Part shown: positions 1 to 6,108 of the stretch, piece after piece | Layout: each line of letters begins with the position of its first letter | How positions within the stretch are numbered: position 1 is the first letter of the stretch | DNA from: Spirochaetaceae bacterium | GTDB taxonomy: Bacteria > Spirochaetota > Spirochaetia > Treponematales > Breznakiellaceae | NCBI GenBank assembly: GCA_031288215.1 | Contig: JAITRV010000092.1 | Span: 1 to 30,990, forward strand | Reading direction: 5' to 3' | Length of the DNA stretch: 30,990 nucleotides | Notes under the pieces: model-generated | Told to the model about the DNA's origin: nothing | The model's input: only the letters and a program-made list of their open reading frames with translations | The model's database searches: none | Made by a program: the position numbers and the translations under genes

Positions 1-183
1 ATAGTCTACGGGTTCTGACGGATCTCCGCCTCCGCCTCCGCCGCCCCCACCGCCGGGGACCGTTTCACTGCCGGGGGTTCCCCCGGGTTCATCGGTGCCG
101 GCATCCGTGGGGCAGCCCATGAGGACAAGGAAACTTATCATGAGCACCGCAATGCTCCCAATTACATGACTCCGTTTATACAT
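1..183 (-). CDS. Putative lipoprotein, N-terminal part (runs off the left edge)
   Basis: The gene starts at an ATG at 183, preceded by a strong GGAGGA ribosome site, and stays open to the window edge (61 residues seen). Residues 1-23 form a signal peptide with a basic n-region and a hydrophobic core. It ends in a lipobox, L21-M-G-C24, so C24 should be lipidated by signal peptidase II processing and the protein anchored in a membrane. After the cysteine comes a Gly/Pro/Thr/Glu-rich linker with ten consecutive glycines (about residues 44-53), the kind of spacer that holds a folded domain away from the membrane. The functional domain lies outside the window, so no function can be given. The leader holds an intrinsic-terminator-like hairpin just before the ribosome site, which suggests regulated expression. 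Confidence 0.8.
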   Translation of the reverse strand, partial: MYKRSHVIGSIAVLMISFLVLMGCPTDAGTDEPGGTPGSETVPGGGGGGGGGGDPSEPVDY

Positions 184-195
184 AGAGTCCTCCTC

Positions 196-231
196 AAAAA
201 AAATATGTATTCAGGGACACGCCTTGAATAC
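196..231 (-). terminator. Intrinsic terminator or attenuator just before the lipoprotein start
   Basis: Read on the minus strand, a 10-bp stem (231-222 with 216-207, one G-U pair, 5-base loop) is followed after three bases by eight T (203-196). The ribosome site of the lipoprotein gene begins immediately after the T run. The shape is that of a Rho-independent terminator. Its position suggests attenuation of the lipoprotein gene, although it could instead end an unrelated upstream minus-strand transcript. Confidence 0.6.
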
Positions 232-250
232 CCGCGGACCACGTCCGCGG
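232..250. repeat. Palindrome CCGCGGAC-CAC-GTCCGCGG
   Basis: This is a perfect 8-bp inverted repeat around a 3-base centre. It is one of four GGACC/GGTCC-type palindromes in 184-760; the others lie at 591-604, 641-656 and about 719-732. No T run follows, so it is not a simple terminator. It may be a dispersed palindromic repeat or an RNA hairpin in the lipoprotein leader. Confidence 0.5.
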
Positions 251-266
251 TAAAAAGAGGACCTCC

Positions 267-370
267 CGCATTGCATGCTTCCCCCGGAAGGGGAAGCATA
301 CCCATGCGTAAGTAAAACCCCGGAGCAGCGGCCTTCCTGCAAGAATTGTGCTGCTCCGGGGCCCTCTTTC
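267..370 (+). other. Structured element A: long hairpin plus terminator-like hairpin
   Basis: A composite hairpin (outer CGCAT 267-271 with ATGCG 304-308; inner ATGCTTCCCC 275-284 with 290-299) is followed by GCGTAAG. A strong 12-bp stem then follows (318-329 with 350-361) with a 20-base loop and a CCCTCTTT tail. On the minus strand the same stem is followed by TTTT (317-314), so it could terminate in either direction. The plan and several words (GCGTAA, AACCCCGG, GCAG, GCTGC, CCGGGG, CCTCTTT) recur in element B at 861-971. Confidence 0.5.
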
Positions 371-396
371 AGGACACCGTAAGGAGCCCAATAATC

Positions 397-498
397 GTGG
401 ATTTTTTGCATGAAAAGCAAGAAATCCACCATGCAACAGGCTCCTCGCCCGGCTTTCCGCCGGGGGAAAAGACTCCCGGCAGGGACGCCCGCCGGGAG
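397..498. other. Run of three consecutive hairpins in non-coding DNA
   Basis: Three hairpins are visible. The first is a 13-bp stem with one G-U pair (397-409 with 417-429). The second is CCCGGC 448-453 with GCCGGG 459-464. The third is CTCCCGGC 473-480 with GCCGGGAG 491-498, extended inward by GGG/CCC. TTGCATG at 406-412 can alternatively pair with CATGCAA at 430-436, which would break the first stem. No convincing reading frame covers the stretch, so structured RNA or palindromic repeats are the simplest explanation. Confidence 0.45.
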
Positions 499-581
499 CC
501 GTCTATCGTAAGGGGGACGGACGGAAAGCCTTGTGAAAACCGCCGTTCCCCGGAAGACCAAAAAAACATGGGAGAGAAGAA

Positions 582-665
582 GGGAGGGCGCGGACCAGCG
601 GTCCGGCGGAAGAGTCTAAAGACCGCCGGACCTCTGGCCTGCGGACCAGAGGTCCGCGCCCTCCC
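582..665. repeat. Large nested inverted repeat
   Basis: A perfect 15-bp inverted repeat (582-596 with 651-665) encloses a second 10-bp one (GGTCCGGCGG 600-609 with CCGCCGGACC 623-632). A third GGACC-GGTCC palindrome sits in its right arm. RNA copied from either strand would fold into a long branched hairpin. No T run follows. It could be a palindromic repetitive element; a genome search for further copies would tell. Confidence 0.5.
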
Positions 666-767
666 GGAGGACTCGCCACGTGAACAGAGCAACAGGAGGG
701 CGCGGATTTTTGGTCTACGGACCAGCGGTCCGATGGATGCGGTGATAGATCCGAGTATAAGACGCCG

Positions 768-795
768 TTTCAACAGTGCGCCCTCCTTATATATA
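768..795 (+). promoter_or_regulatory. Weak candidate promoter for element B transcript
   Basis: TTTCAA at 768-773 and TATATA at 790-795 are separated by 16 bases inside an AT-rich patch (787-799). If used, transcription would begin near 802 and end at the terminator at 917-971. The -35 box is poor, so this rests mainly on the AT-rich -10 region and the position. Confidence 0.25.
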
Positions 796-800
796 TACAC

Positions 801-971
801 CCGTGATCAGATCGCGGATGTCCCCGGCGCAGATCAGCGCCGGAACTTAATAAAGAGGAGCTTTACGCTTGTAAATTTTACCCAAACAGGTTAGAATTAC
901 CTTGCGTAAAGTCGCAACCCCGGTGGCAGTGTTATCTTGCTAGGATGGCTGCCCCCGGGGTCCTCTTTTAT
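801..971 (+). ncRNA. Candidate small structured RNA (element B) ending in an intrinsic terminator
   Basis: The plus strand folds into a chain of hairpins. CCG-T-GATC pairs with GATC-G-CGG at 801-817, and CCGGCGC 824-830 pairs with GCGCCGG 837-843. A long-range helix, CTTTACGC 861-868 with GCGTAAAG 904-911, encloses a small AGGT/ACCT hairpin. The last is a strong stem with one mismatch (917-929 with 949-961), followed by TCCTCTTTT. An enclosed helix followed by a terminator is a riboswitch-like plan, but tex starts about 290 bases later with its own promoter, so a free small RNA of roughly 165 bases is as likely. I recognise no known RNA family in it. Confidence 0.4.
917..970 (+). terminator. 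Intrinsic terminator of element B
   Basis: ACCCCGG plus GGCAG (917-929, one mismatch) pairs with CTGCC plus CCGGGGT (949-961) around a 19-base loop. It is followed by CCTCTTTT. The strong GC stem and U-rich tail fit Rho-independent termination on the plus strand. Confidence 0.65.
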
Positions 972-1243
972 AGAAACCCCGATAAGGTTTTGGCCGCCGG
1001 GAAGCGGCCGGATATATTGTTCTCTGTTTCAAGAACCTACTAAATACTATATCACGCTTTGATAAAAAAATCTTGGTTTTTTTAAAAAATTTCGCAAAAA
1101 AATGCAATTTTTGGTGCCAGGCACCAGATGTGGAGTGAGGAGCGGAAAAAGACACCTGATCAGAAAACTCCTCCCTCCCCACTCCCCACCCGGCGTTTTG
1201 CGCCTCGGCGCGCTCCCCCCCTTACCTTTTCCCCCCATTCTGC
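972..1243. other. Non-coding gap before tex, with palindrome at 1112-1126
   Basis: No gene is visible here. Between 1060 and 1110 lie long A and T runs. At 1112-1126 is a perfect 15-base palindrome, TGGTGCC-A-GGCACCA, whose one-base centre makes it more likely a protein-binding site or dispersed repeat than an RNA hairpin. From 1165 to 1236 the plus strand is strongly pyrimidine-rich. An open frame runs through into tex from 1128, but its peptide is Pro/Arg-rich and unlike Tex proteins. Confidence 0.5.
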
Positions 1244-1249
1244 TATACT
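1244..1249 (+). promoter_or_regulatory. -10 box of tex, almost touching the start codon
   Basis: TATACT at 1244-1249 is a good sigma-70-type -10 box. A weak CTTACC lies 17 bases upstream at 1221-1226. Transcription would start around 1256, giving a leader of only about four bases before the ATG at 1260. No ribosome site precedes the ATG, consistent with a leaderless or near-leaderless message. Confidence 0.45.
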
Positions 1250-1259
1250 AAGCCCAATT

Positions 1260-3689
1260 ATGGAATTAACCCAAGAATTTATCGACACCCTGGCGGTCAA
1301 TGAGGTCGCCTTGATGAAGCGCATTGCGGAGCAGATCTCCGTCAATTTGGGCCAGGTTTCGGCGGTGATCACCCTCCTGGAGGAGGGGAGTACCGTTCCC
1401 TTTATTGCCCGGTACCGCAAGGAAAAGACCGGCAGCCTGGACGAGGTCCAGGTCCGGGATGTGGAGCATCTCTTTTCCGCGGGGAAAAACCTGGAAAGCC
1501 GGCGGATCGAAATAATCCGGGGGATCTTCGAGCAGGGCAAGCTCACCGAAGCCCTCTACGACAACATCCTCAAGGCCGCCACCCTCACGGAGTTGGAGGA
1601 TATCTACGCCCCCTACAAACGCAAAAAGAAAACCCGGGGCATGATCGCCCTGGAAAAGGGCCTGGAAGGACTGGCCCGGGCCATGGAAGAACTGGATGCG
1701 GAAAGCCTCCGGGTGAAAGCCGCGGAATTTGTGGTCGAAAACCTCGAAAACCCCGCCCTTTCGGTGGCCACCGTGGAAGACGCTCTCCAGGGGGCTATGG
1801 ACATCCTCGCCGAGGAAGCCGCCCAGACCCCGGAAAACCGGGCGGCGGTCAAGGCCTTCTACCGTGCCGACGGCCGCATCATCGTCAAGGCCTCCCAGAA
1901 GGGCGGGGCAGGGGACGAAGAGGCCAAAAAAACCTCTACCTACCAGATGTACTGGGACTACACCGAGCCCCTTTCCCAGATAAAGCCCCACCGGATCCTG
2001 GCCATCAACCGGGGGGAACGGGAAAATGTTCTGGATGTAACCATCGACGTGGACGAACACGCCGCGGTGGAACTCCTCCAGCAGCGCTCCGCCATCCACA
2101 ACGAATACCACCGCTCCGCCATCGAGGACGGCCTCAAGCGGCTTCTCTCCCCGGCGGTGATTCGGGAACTCCGGGGGGACCAGAGCGATGCCGCGGACGA
2201 TCACGGCATCGGGGTCTTCAGCGAAAACCTCAAGAACCTCCTCCTCCAGCAGCCCATCAAGGGGACCCGGGTGCTGGGAATCGATCCCGGCATCCGTACC
2301 GGGACCAAATGCGCCCTCCTGGACGACACGGGCAAGTACCTGGGAAGTTTCGTCATCTATAACCACAAGGCTGAGGAGGCCAAAAAGCTCATCCTGGAGG
2401 GGATCAAGAAGTACGACATCCAGCTCCTCGCCGTGGGGAACGGCACCGGCACTCGGGAGGTCCAGGAAATCGTCGCCCAGGTCATCGCGGAAAACAACCT
2501 GGAGGTCTTCTATACCGTGGTGGATGAAGATGGGGCCTCGGTGTATTCCGCCAGCGACATCGCCCGGGAGGAATTCCCGGACCTGGACCTGACCATCCGG
2601 GGGGCCATCTCCATCGGCCGCCGCCTCCAGGACCCCCTGGCGGAACTGGTCAAGATCGACCCCAAATCCATCGGCGTGGGCCTCTACCAGCACGACGTGA
2701 ACCAGCGCAAGCTCTCGGAAAGCCTGGACGAGGTGGTCTCCTCGGTGGTGAACAACGTGGGGGTAAACCTCAACACCGCCAGCGCCTCCCTCCTCAAGTA
2801 CGTGTCGGGGATCAACAGTTCCCTGGCAAAGAAAATCGTCCGCTACCGGGAGGAAAAGGGGAAGATCTCCTCCCGGGAGGAACTCACCGCGGTTCCCGGC
2901 ATGGGCCCCAAGAGCTTTGAACAATGCGCGGGCTTCCTCAAGATCCCCGAAAGCGCCGAGCCCCTGGACAATACCTGGGTTCACCCGGAAAACTACGGCG
3001 TCGCCCGGGTCATCCGCCAATCCGTCGGCGGATCTTCCCCGGCCCCGGAAACCGGTTCCGCCACCATCACCGGAAACCTCGGTTCCGCGGAAATGGGGCT
3101 CCTCAAGGAACAATACGGGGTGGGGGATACCACCATCAACGACATCCTGGAGGAACTGAAAAAGCCCAACCGGGACCCCCGGGAGGGCTACCCCAAGCCG
3201 GTCATGCAGAAGGGGGTCCTGTCCTTTGAGGACCTCCGGGAAGGGATGACCGTTACCGGCAAGATCAAGAACGTGGTTGACTTCGGGGCCTTCGTGGACC
3301 TGGGGATCAAGGAAACCGCCCTGGTCCACGTCTCCGAGTTGAGCGACCGCTTTGTCAAAGACCCTATGGACCTGGTCAAGGTGGGGGATGTTCTGGAATT
3401 CCGGATCATCGCCCTCGACCCGGACCGCCGCCGGATCAGCCTCTCCCGCAAATCCCCCTCCGCGGCCCCGGCCGGCCTTCCCGCAAAGGCCGGCGGCGGG
3501 GAAGCTGCCGGCTCCGGCGATCAAAAGAAGCGGGTCCTGGTGGTCAAGAAGGCCGATACCTCCCGGCCTCCCGCCGCCGCCCCCCGCCCCGCCGGCCAGG
3601 AACGGCCCCGCCGGGACGATGACGGCACCATGTACAACCCCTTCGCCGAGGCCCTCAAAAAGATGCGGGAAAAGACCCCGGGTAAGTAG
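1260..3689 (+). CDS. tex: Tex-family S1-domain transcription accessory protein
   Basis: Tex is a cytoplasmic nucleic-acid-binding protein of the transcription and RNA-handling machinery. This one has 809 residues, slightly longer than usual. In order there are: the helical Tex N-domain (about 1-330); a YqgF/RNase H-like domain (about 335-460) starting at the VLGIDPGIRTG motif; helix-hairpin-helix repeats (about 503-561, with a GMGPKS turn); and an S1 RNA-binding domain (about 659-731) with the typical VDFGAFVDLG strand. Residues 732-809 are a Pro/Ala/Lys-rich low-complexity tail not typical of the family core. The frame is open upstream from 1128, but similarity begins at the ATG at 1260. It has no clear ribosome site and is read from a promoter just upstream. 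Confidence 0.96.
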   Translation: MELTQEFIDTLAVNEVALMKRIAEQISVNLGQVSAVITLLEEGSTVPFIARYRKEKTGSLDEVQVRDVEHLFSAGKNLESRRIEIIRGIFEQGKLTEALYDNILKAATLTELEDIYAPYKRKKKTRGMIALEKGLEGLARAMEELDAESLRVKAAEFVVENLENPALSVATVEDALQGAMDILAEEAAQTPENRAAVKAFYRADGRIIVKASQKGGAGDEEAKKTSTYQMYWDYTEPLSQIKPHRILAINRGERENVLDVTIDVDEHAAVELLQQRSAIHNEYHRSAIEDGLKRLLSPAVIRELRGDQSDAADDHGIGVFSENLKNLLLQQPIKGTRVLGIDPGIRTGTKCALLDDTGKYLGSFVIYNHKAEEAKKLILEGIKKYDIQLLAVGNGTGTREVQEIVAQVIAENNLEVFYTVVDEDGASVYSASDIAREEFPDLDLTIRGAISIGRRLQDPLAELVKIDPKSIGVGLYQHDVNQRKLSESLDEVVSSVVNNVGVNLNTASASLLKYVSGINSSLAKKIVRYREEKGKISSREELTAVPGMGPKSFEQCAGFLKIPESAEPLDNTWVHPENYGVARVIRQSVGGSSPAPETGSATITGNLGSAEMGLLKEQYGVGDTTINDILEELKKPNRDPREGYPKPVMQKGVLSFEDLREGMTVTGKIKNVVDFGAFVDLGIKETALVHVSELSDRFVKDPMDLVKVGDVLEFRIIALDPDRRRISLSRKSPSAAPAGLPAKAGGGEAAGSGDQKKRVLVVKKADTSRPPAAAPRPAGQERPRRDDDGTMYNPFAEALKKMREKTPGK

Positions 3690-3712
3690 GCCGTGGACGC
3701 GCCCCCCACCCC

Positions 3713-3812
3713 CGCCCCCGGAGGGGGTTTCCTTGCGGGTAGTGCGGAGCCCGGCCCCATTCCCAGAAGGGGTTTTCTTGCGGGTAGTGCGGAGTCCCTC
3801 CCCGGAGGGGGG
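3713..3812. repeat. 26-bp direct repeat between tex and rsmG
   Basis: GGGGTTT-C-CTTGCGGGTAG and the following TGCGGAG (3724-3749) recur at 3769-3794 with one change in 26 bases and a 19-base spacer. Both ends of the block carry a CCCCGGAGGGG-type palindrome. If the rsmG frame is read from its first GTG, the repeat gives a duplicated GFLAGSAE peptide absent from RsmG proteins, so the block is more likely an intergenic repeat element. Confidence 0.6.
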
Positions 3813-3845
3813 GGCGCTCAGCGGGAGGCCCCGGAGGAGGGGCTT

Positions 3846-4520
3846 TTGGAGGAGGGCCTCGCCCTGCTCCAAAAGGCGGATCATCAGGCCCGGGCTCCCG
3901 GCCCCCCGCTTCGGAAGTATATAGAAGCAATTGAACTCTTTAACGGCGCCTACGGCCTCGTGGGGGTCCGGGATCGCCGGGAACTGGTGGTAAAACACAT
4001 CCTCGACTCCCTGGCCCCCCTGGGCATCCTCCGCCGCCTCTTGGAAGCCCCCCGGCCGGCGGCCTCTCCCCCTCCCGCCGTTGCGGACGTAGGCTCCGGC
4101 GCGGGCCTCCCGGGGATACCCCTGGCCCTGGCCCTCCCGGAGTACCCCTTCACCCTCATCGAGAAGATGGGCCGCCGGGTCTCCTTCCTCCGCTACGCCC
4201 TGGCGGTCCTCGGCTGCCCCAACGCGGAGGTGGAAGCGGGCCCCATGGAAAAGGCCCCCCGGGGCCGTTTCCGGCTCATCACCTTCCGGGCCTTCCGCCC
4301 CCTGGACCCGGCCTTGCTCAAGGCCCTCTTCCCCCTCCTGGAACCGGCGGGGGTCCTGGCCGCCTACAAGGGCCGCCGGGCCGTCATCGACGGGGAACTG
4401 CGGTCCCTGGCGGCCTTCCCCTGCTCCTGGGAAATCTTCCCCCTGACCGTGCCCTTCCTCGACGAGGAACGGCACCTGGTGGTGATCCGGCCCGCCCCCC
4501 TTCCCCCGGAGGGCGCATAA
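3846..4520 (+). CDS. rsmG: 16S rRNA (guanine-527 N7)-methyltransferase RsmG
   Basis: RsmG (GidB) uses S-adenosylmethionine to methylate N7 of G527 in 16S rRNA, near the decoding site. From the TTG at 3846 the protein is 224 residues, the normal family length. Visible motifs are VRDRRELVVKHILDSL (about 41-56), the SAM-binding loop DVGSGAGLPGIPLA (81-94), an acidic-Lys segment LIEKMGRR (104-111) and FRAFRPL further on. GGAGGAGG at 3833-3840 lies five bases before the TTG. An in-frame GTG at 3693, right after tex, would add 51 Pro/Gly-rich residues encoded by the direct repeat; I judge that start less likely but cannot exclude it. It follows tex on the same strand. Confidence 0.9.
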   Translation: MEEGLALLQKADHQARAPGPPLRKYIEAIELFNGAYGLVGVRDRRELVVKHILDSLAPLGILRRLLEAPRPAASPPPAVADVGSGAGLPGIPLALALPEYPFTLIEKMGRRVSFLRYALAVLGCPNAEVEAGPMEKAPRGRFRLITFRAFRPLDPALLKALFPLLEPAGVLAAYKGRRAVIDGELRSLAAFPCSWEIFPLTVPFLDEERHLVVIRPAPLPPEGA

Positions 4521-4533
4521 TTTTTTCATTTTT

Positions 4534-4688
4534 TTGACAAATTCCTCCAAATTCCCCTTGATCTTTTTTTTTCTTTCAGATAAATTAAAATCCCGGCGTA
4601 TGAAAGCGGCGTATGAAAAGAATACCTCCGGTCGAAAACGGGGGATTGAGATAGATTTTTATTAGAGGTAAAAACGCTTCGGACGTTT
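4534..4688 (+). promoter_or_regulatory. Promoter and leader region of rpsL-rpsG
   Basis: Several sigma-70-like pairs lie in this gap. TTGACA is at 4534-4539. TTGATC 4558-4563 has TAAATT 4581-4586 (17-base spacer), and TTGAGA 4646-4651 has TAAAAA 4669-4674 (17-base spacer). I cannot choose between them. At 4672-4688 the strand can form a short hairpin closed by a C(UUCG)G tetraloop. T-rich runs follow rsmG (4521-4535, 4563-4577) without a clear stem. Confidence 0.4.
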
Positions 4689-4717
4689 CCGGGGCGGAAA
4701 AAGGGAGTTTTTTGTTC

Positions 4718-5092
4718 ATGCCTACAATTAATCAGTTGGTTCGTTTTGGCCGGCAACAGACCGCCGTTAAAACGAAGTCTCCGGCTCTCAAGTCTTGTCC
4801 CCAGAAACGGGGAGTCTGTACCAGGGTTATGACCGTTACCCCCAAAAAGCCGAATTCGGCTCTCCGAAAAGTCGCCAGGGTGCGGCTCTCCCATGGTACC
4901 GAAGTAACCGCCTATATCCCCGGCATCGGCCATAACCTCCAGGAACACTCGGTGGTTCTCGTCCGGGGCGGCAGGGTTAAGGACCTCCCCGGGGTCCGGT
5001 ACCACATCATCCGGGGCGCCAAAGATACCCTGGGCGTCGAAGACCGCAAGCGGGGCCGGTCCAAATACGGCGCCAAGCGGCCCAAGGCATAG
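4718..5092 (+). CDS. rpsL: 30S ribosomal protein S12
   Basis: S12 lies at the decoding centre of the 30S subunit and helps set tRNA selection accuracy. The ATG at 4718 gives exactly 124 residues, the usual length; a TTG two codons earlier is in frame but not needed. GGGAG at 4703-4707 is the ribosome site. The TPKKPNSALRKV motif (41-52) and the GGRVKDLPGVRYH loop (84-96) are intact. Lysines 43 and 88, where changes cause streptomycin resistance in other bacteria, are the wild-type residues, as is D89, the usual methylthiolation site. It heads a two-gene unit with rpsG. Confidence 0.98.
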   Translation: MPTINQLVRFGRQQTAVKTKSPALKSCPQKRGVCTRVMTVTPKKPNSALRKVARVRLSHGTEVTAYIPGIGHNLQEHSVVLVRGGRVKDLPGVRYHIIRGAKDTLGVEDRKRGRSKYGAKRPKA

Positions 5093-5110
5093 CCGGGGGC
5101 GGAGGTTTAT

Positions 5111-5584
5111 ATGGGACGTAAAAAGAAGACCATTGACCGGGGCATACTCCCGGATCCGAAATACAACAGTGTGGTGGTTTCTAAATTCGTGAACCGTATG
5201 ATGTGGGAGGGGAAGCGCTCGGTGGCCCTCAGAATCGTTCACGGAGCGATGGATGTCATCAGGACCAAGGCTTCCGATAAGGAGCCCTTGGAGGTTTTTC
5301 TTAAGGCCATCGAGAACGTCAAACCCCTCATCGAGGTGAAATCCCGGCGGGTCGGGGGCGCGACCTACCAGGTTCCCGTGGAAATTCGGGAATCCCGGCG
5401 GGAAGCCCTGGGGATGCGCTGGATCATCAACGCCGCCCGGTCCCGCTCCGGCCGGGGCATGGACGAGCGGCTTGCCTCGGAACTCATGGACGCGTATAAC
5501 AATACGGGTACGGCCTTCAAAAAGAAGGAAGATACCCATAAGAATGCGGAGGCAAACAAGGCCTTTGCCCACTACCGCTGGTAG
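5111..5584 (+). CDS. rpsG: 30S ribosomal protein S7
   Basis: S7 starts assembly of the 30S head by binding the 3' domain of 16S rRNA and also contacts E-site tRNA. The 157 residues match the family; the family signature DPKYNSVVVSKFVNRMM (15-31) and the GGATYQVPVEI segment are present. It starts at ATG 5111 after a GGAGG ribosome site (5101-5105), 18 bases downstream of rpsL. In many bacteria fusA follows; here there is a 520-base gap and then tuf. Confidence 0.98.
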   Translation: MGRKKKTIDRGILPDPKYNSVVVSKFVNRMMWEGKRSVALRIVHGAMDVIRTKASDKEPLEVFLKAIENVKPLIEVKSRRVGGATYQVPVEIRESRREALGMRWIINAARSRSGRGMDERLASELMDAYNNTGTAFKKKEDTHKNAEANKAFAHYRW

Positions 5585-6034
5585 ACGGGGGCCTCAGCGC
5601 CCGATGCAAGCGGGCGGGAGGTCCAAAGGGGCCAACGCCCCGCTGTCCGGGGCTTGACCAAAAGCCGTTGCCTGCGTATGATGTTACATAACGGTAAGGC
5701 TTGGGCCTTCCGAATCCGGCGCTTTTGAGGGCCGGAATGATTGCCGTACCGGTTGCCGGGCCTGAGCCCGGTTTCAGAGGATACGGAAGTCTCGATGATC
5801 CAAACCGATCATCAGGGAGTTTTGAAGGGGGCAAACCTTCAGGTTTTTTTGCCGGCCCTCAAGGCTTCCCCGGCATTGTCCGGGATGAGATAGGTGGAGC
5901 GGGACGAATGGTGCGATGCGGACCCGGCGGCATTGAAGCCGGTCTTCATGGGACTGTTCTTTTTTGATCCCCCTCTTATGACGGAACGACGCTGTTTATT
6001 TCCGGTCCCCGGTATGGGGGTCGCCGGTGGGGCC
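5585..6034. other. Long non-coding gap between rpsG and tuf
   Basis: No gene, tRNA or recognisable remnant of fusA is seen. An 88-codon open frame (5701-5967) is Gly/Pro-rich with no convincing ribosome site and is probably not coding. Hairpins occur at 5637-5653 (GCCCCG/CGGGGC), 5756-5771 (CCGGGC/GCCCGG) and 5794-5813 (GATGATC/GATCATC), followed by a terminator at 5823-5850. Confidence 0.6.
5823..5850 (+). terminator. Intrinsic terminator downstream of rpsL-rpsG
   Basis: TGAAGG (5823-5828) pairs with CCTTCA (5836-5841) around a 7-base loop. Two G and seven T (5844-5850) follow. It lies 239 bases after rpsG and upstream of the tuf promoter, so it would separate the two transcription units. 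Confidence 0.6.
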
Positions 6035-6063
6035 TTACACTTTTAAAGGTGTTGGGCTATACT
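6035..6063 (+). promoter_or_regulatory. Promoter of tuf
   Basis: TTACAC at 6035-6040 and TATACT at 6058-6063 are spaced by the ideal 17 bases. Transcription would begin near 6070, leaving a leader of about 39 bases that contains the ribosome site AAGGAGG (6095-6101). This is the clearest ribosomal-gene promoter in the window. Confidence 0.75.
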
Positions 6064-6108
6064 CGTAGGAAATTATTTTTGGTGCCCAAAATGTAAGGAG
6101 GACACGAA

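Noticed and set aside
346..894. Open frames on both strands across 346-894 (182 and 143 codons).
   Set aside because: The peptides are Arg/Pro/Gly-rich, change character with every palindrome and have no recognisable domain; inverted repeats and high GC explain the lack of stops.
861..971. Resemblance of element B to a c-di-GMP (GEMM) or cobalamin riboswitch.
   Set aside because: Short words look similar, but the GNRA loop, receptor and conserved core of those classes are missing.
1266..4550. A 1094-codon frame on the minus strand opposite tex and rsmG.
   Set aside because: It mirrors the codon structure of well-supported genes on the other strand (Gly/Asp/Val/His-rich shadow) and has no ribosome site or domain.
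5637..5653. GC hairpin after rpsG as a terminator.
   Set aside because: No T run follows; the stem at 5823-5841 with T7 is a better candidate.
5701..5967. An 88-codon frame in the rpsG-tuf gap.
   Set aside because: Low-complexity Gly/Pro composition, a terminator inside it and no good ribosome site.
5585..6108. tRNA genes upstream of tuf, as found in some bacteria.
   Set aside because: No T-loop GGTTCGAATC-like sequence or cloverleaf could be found in the gap.
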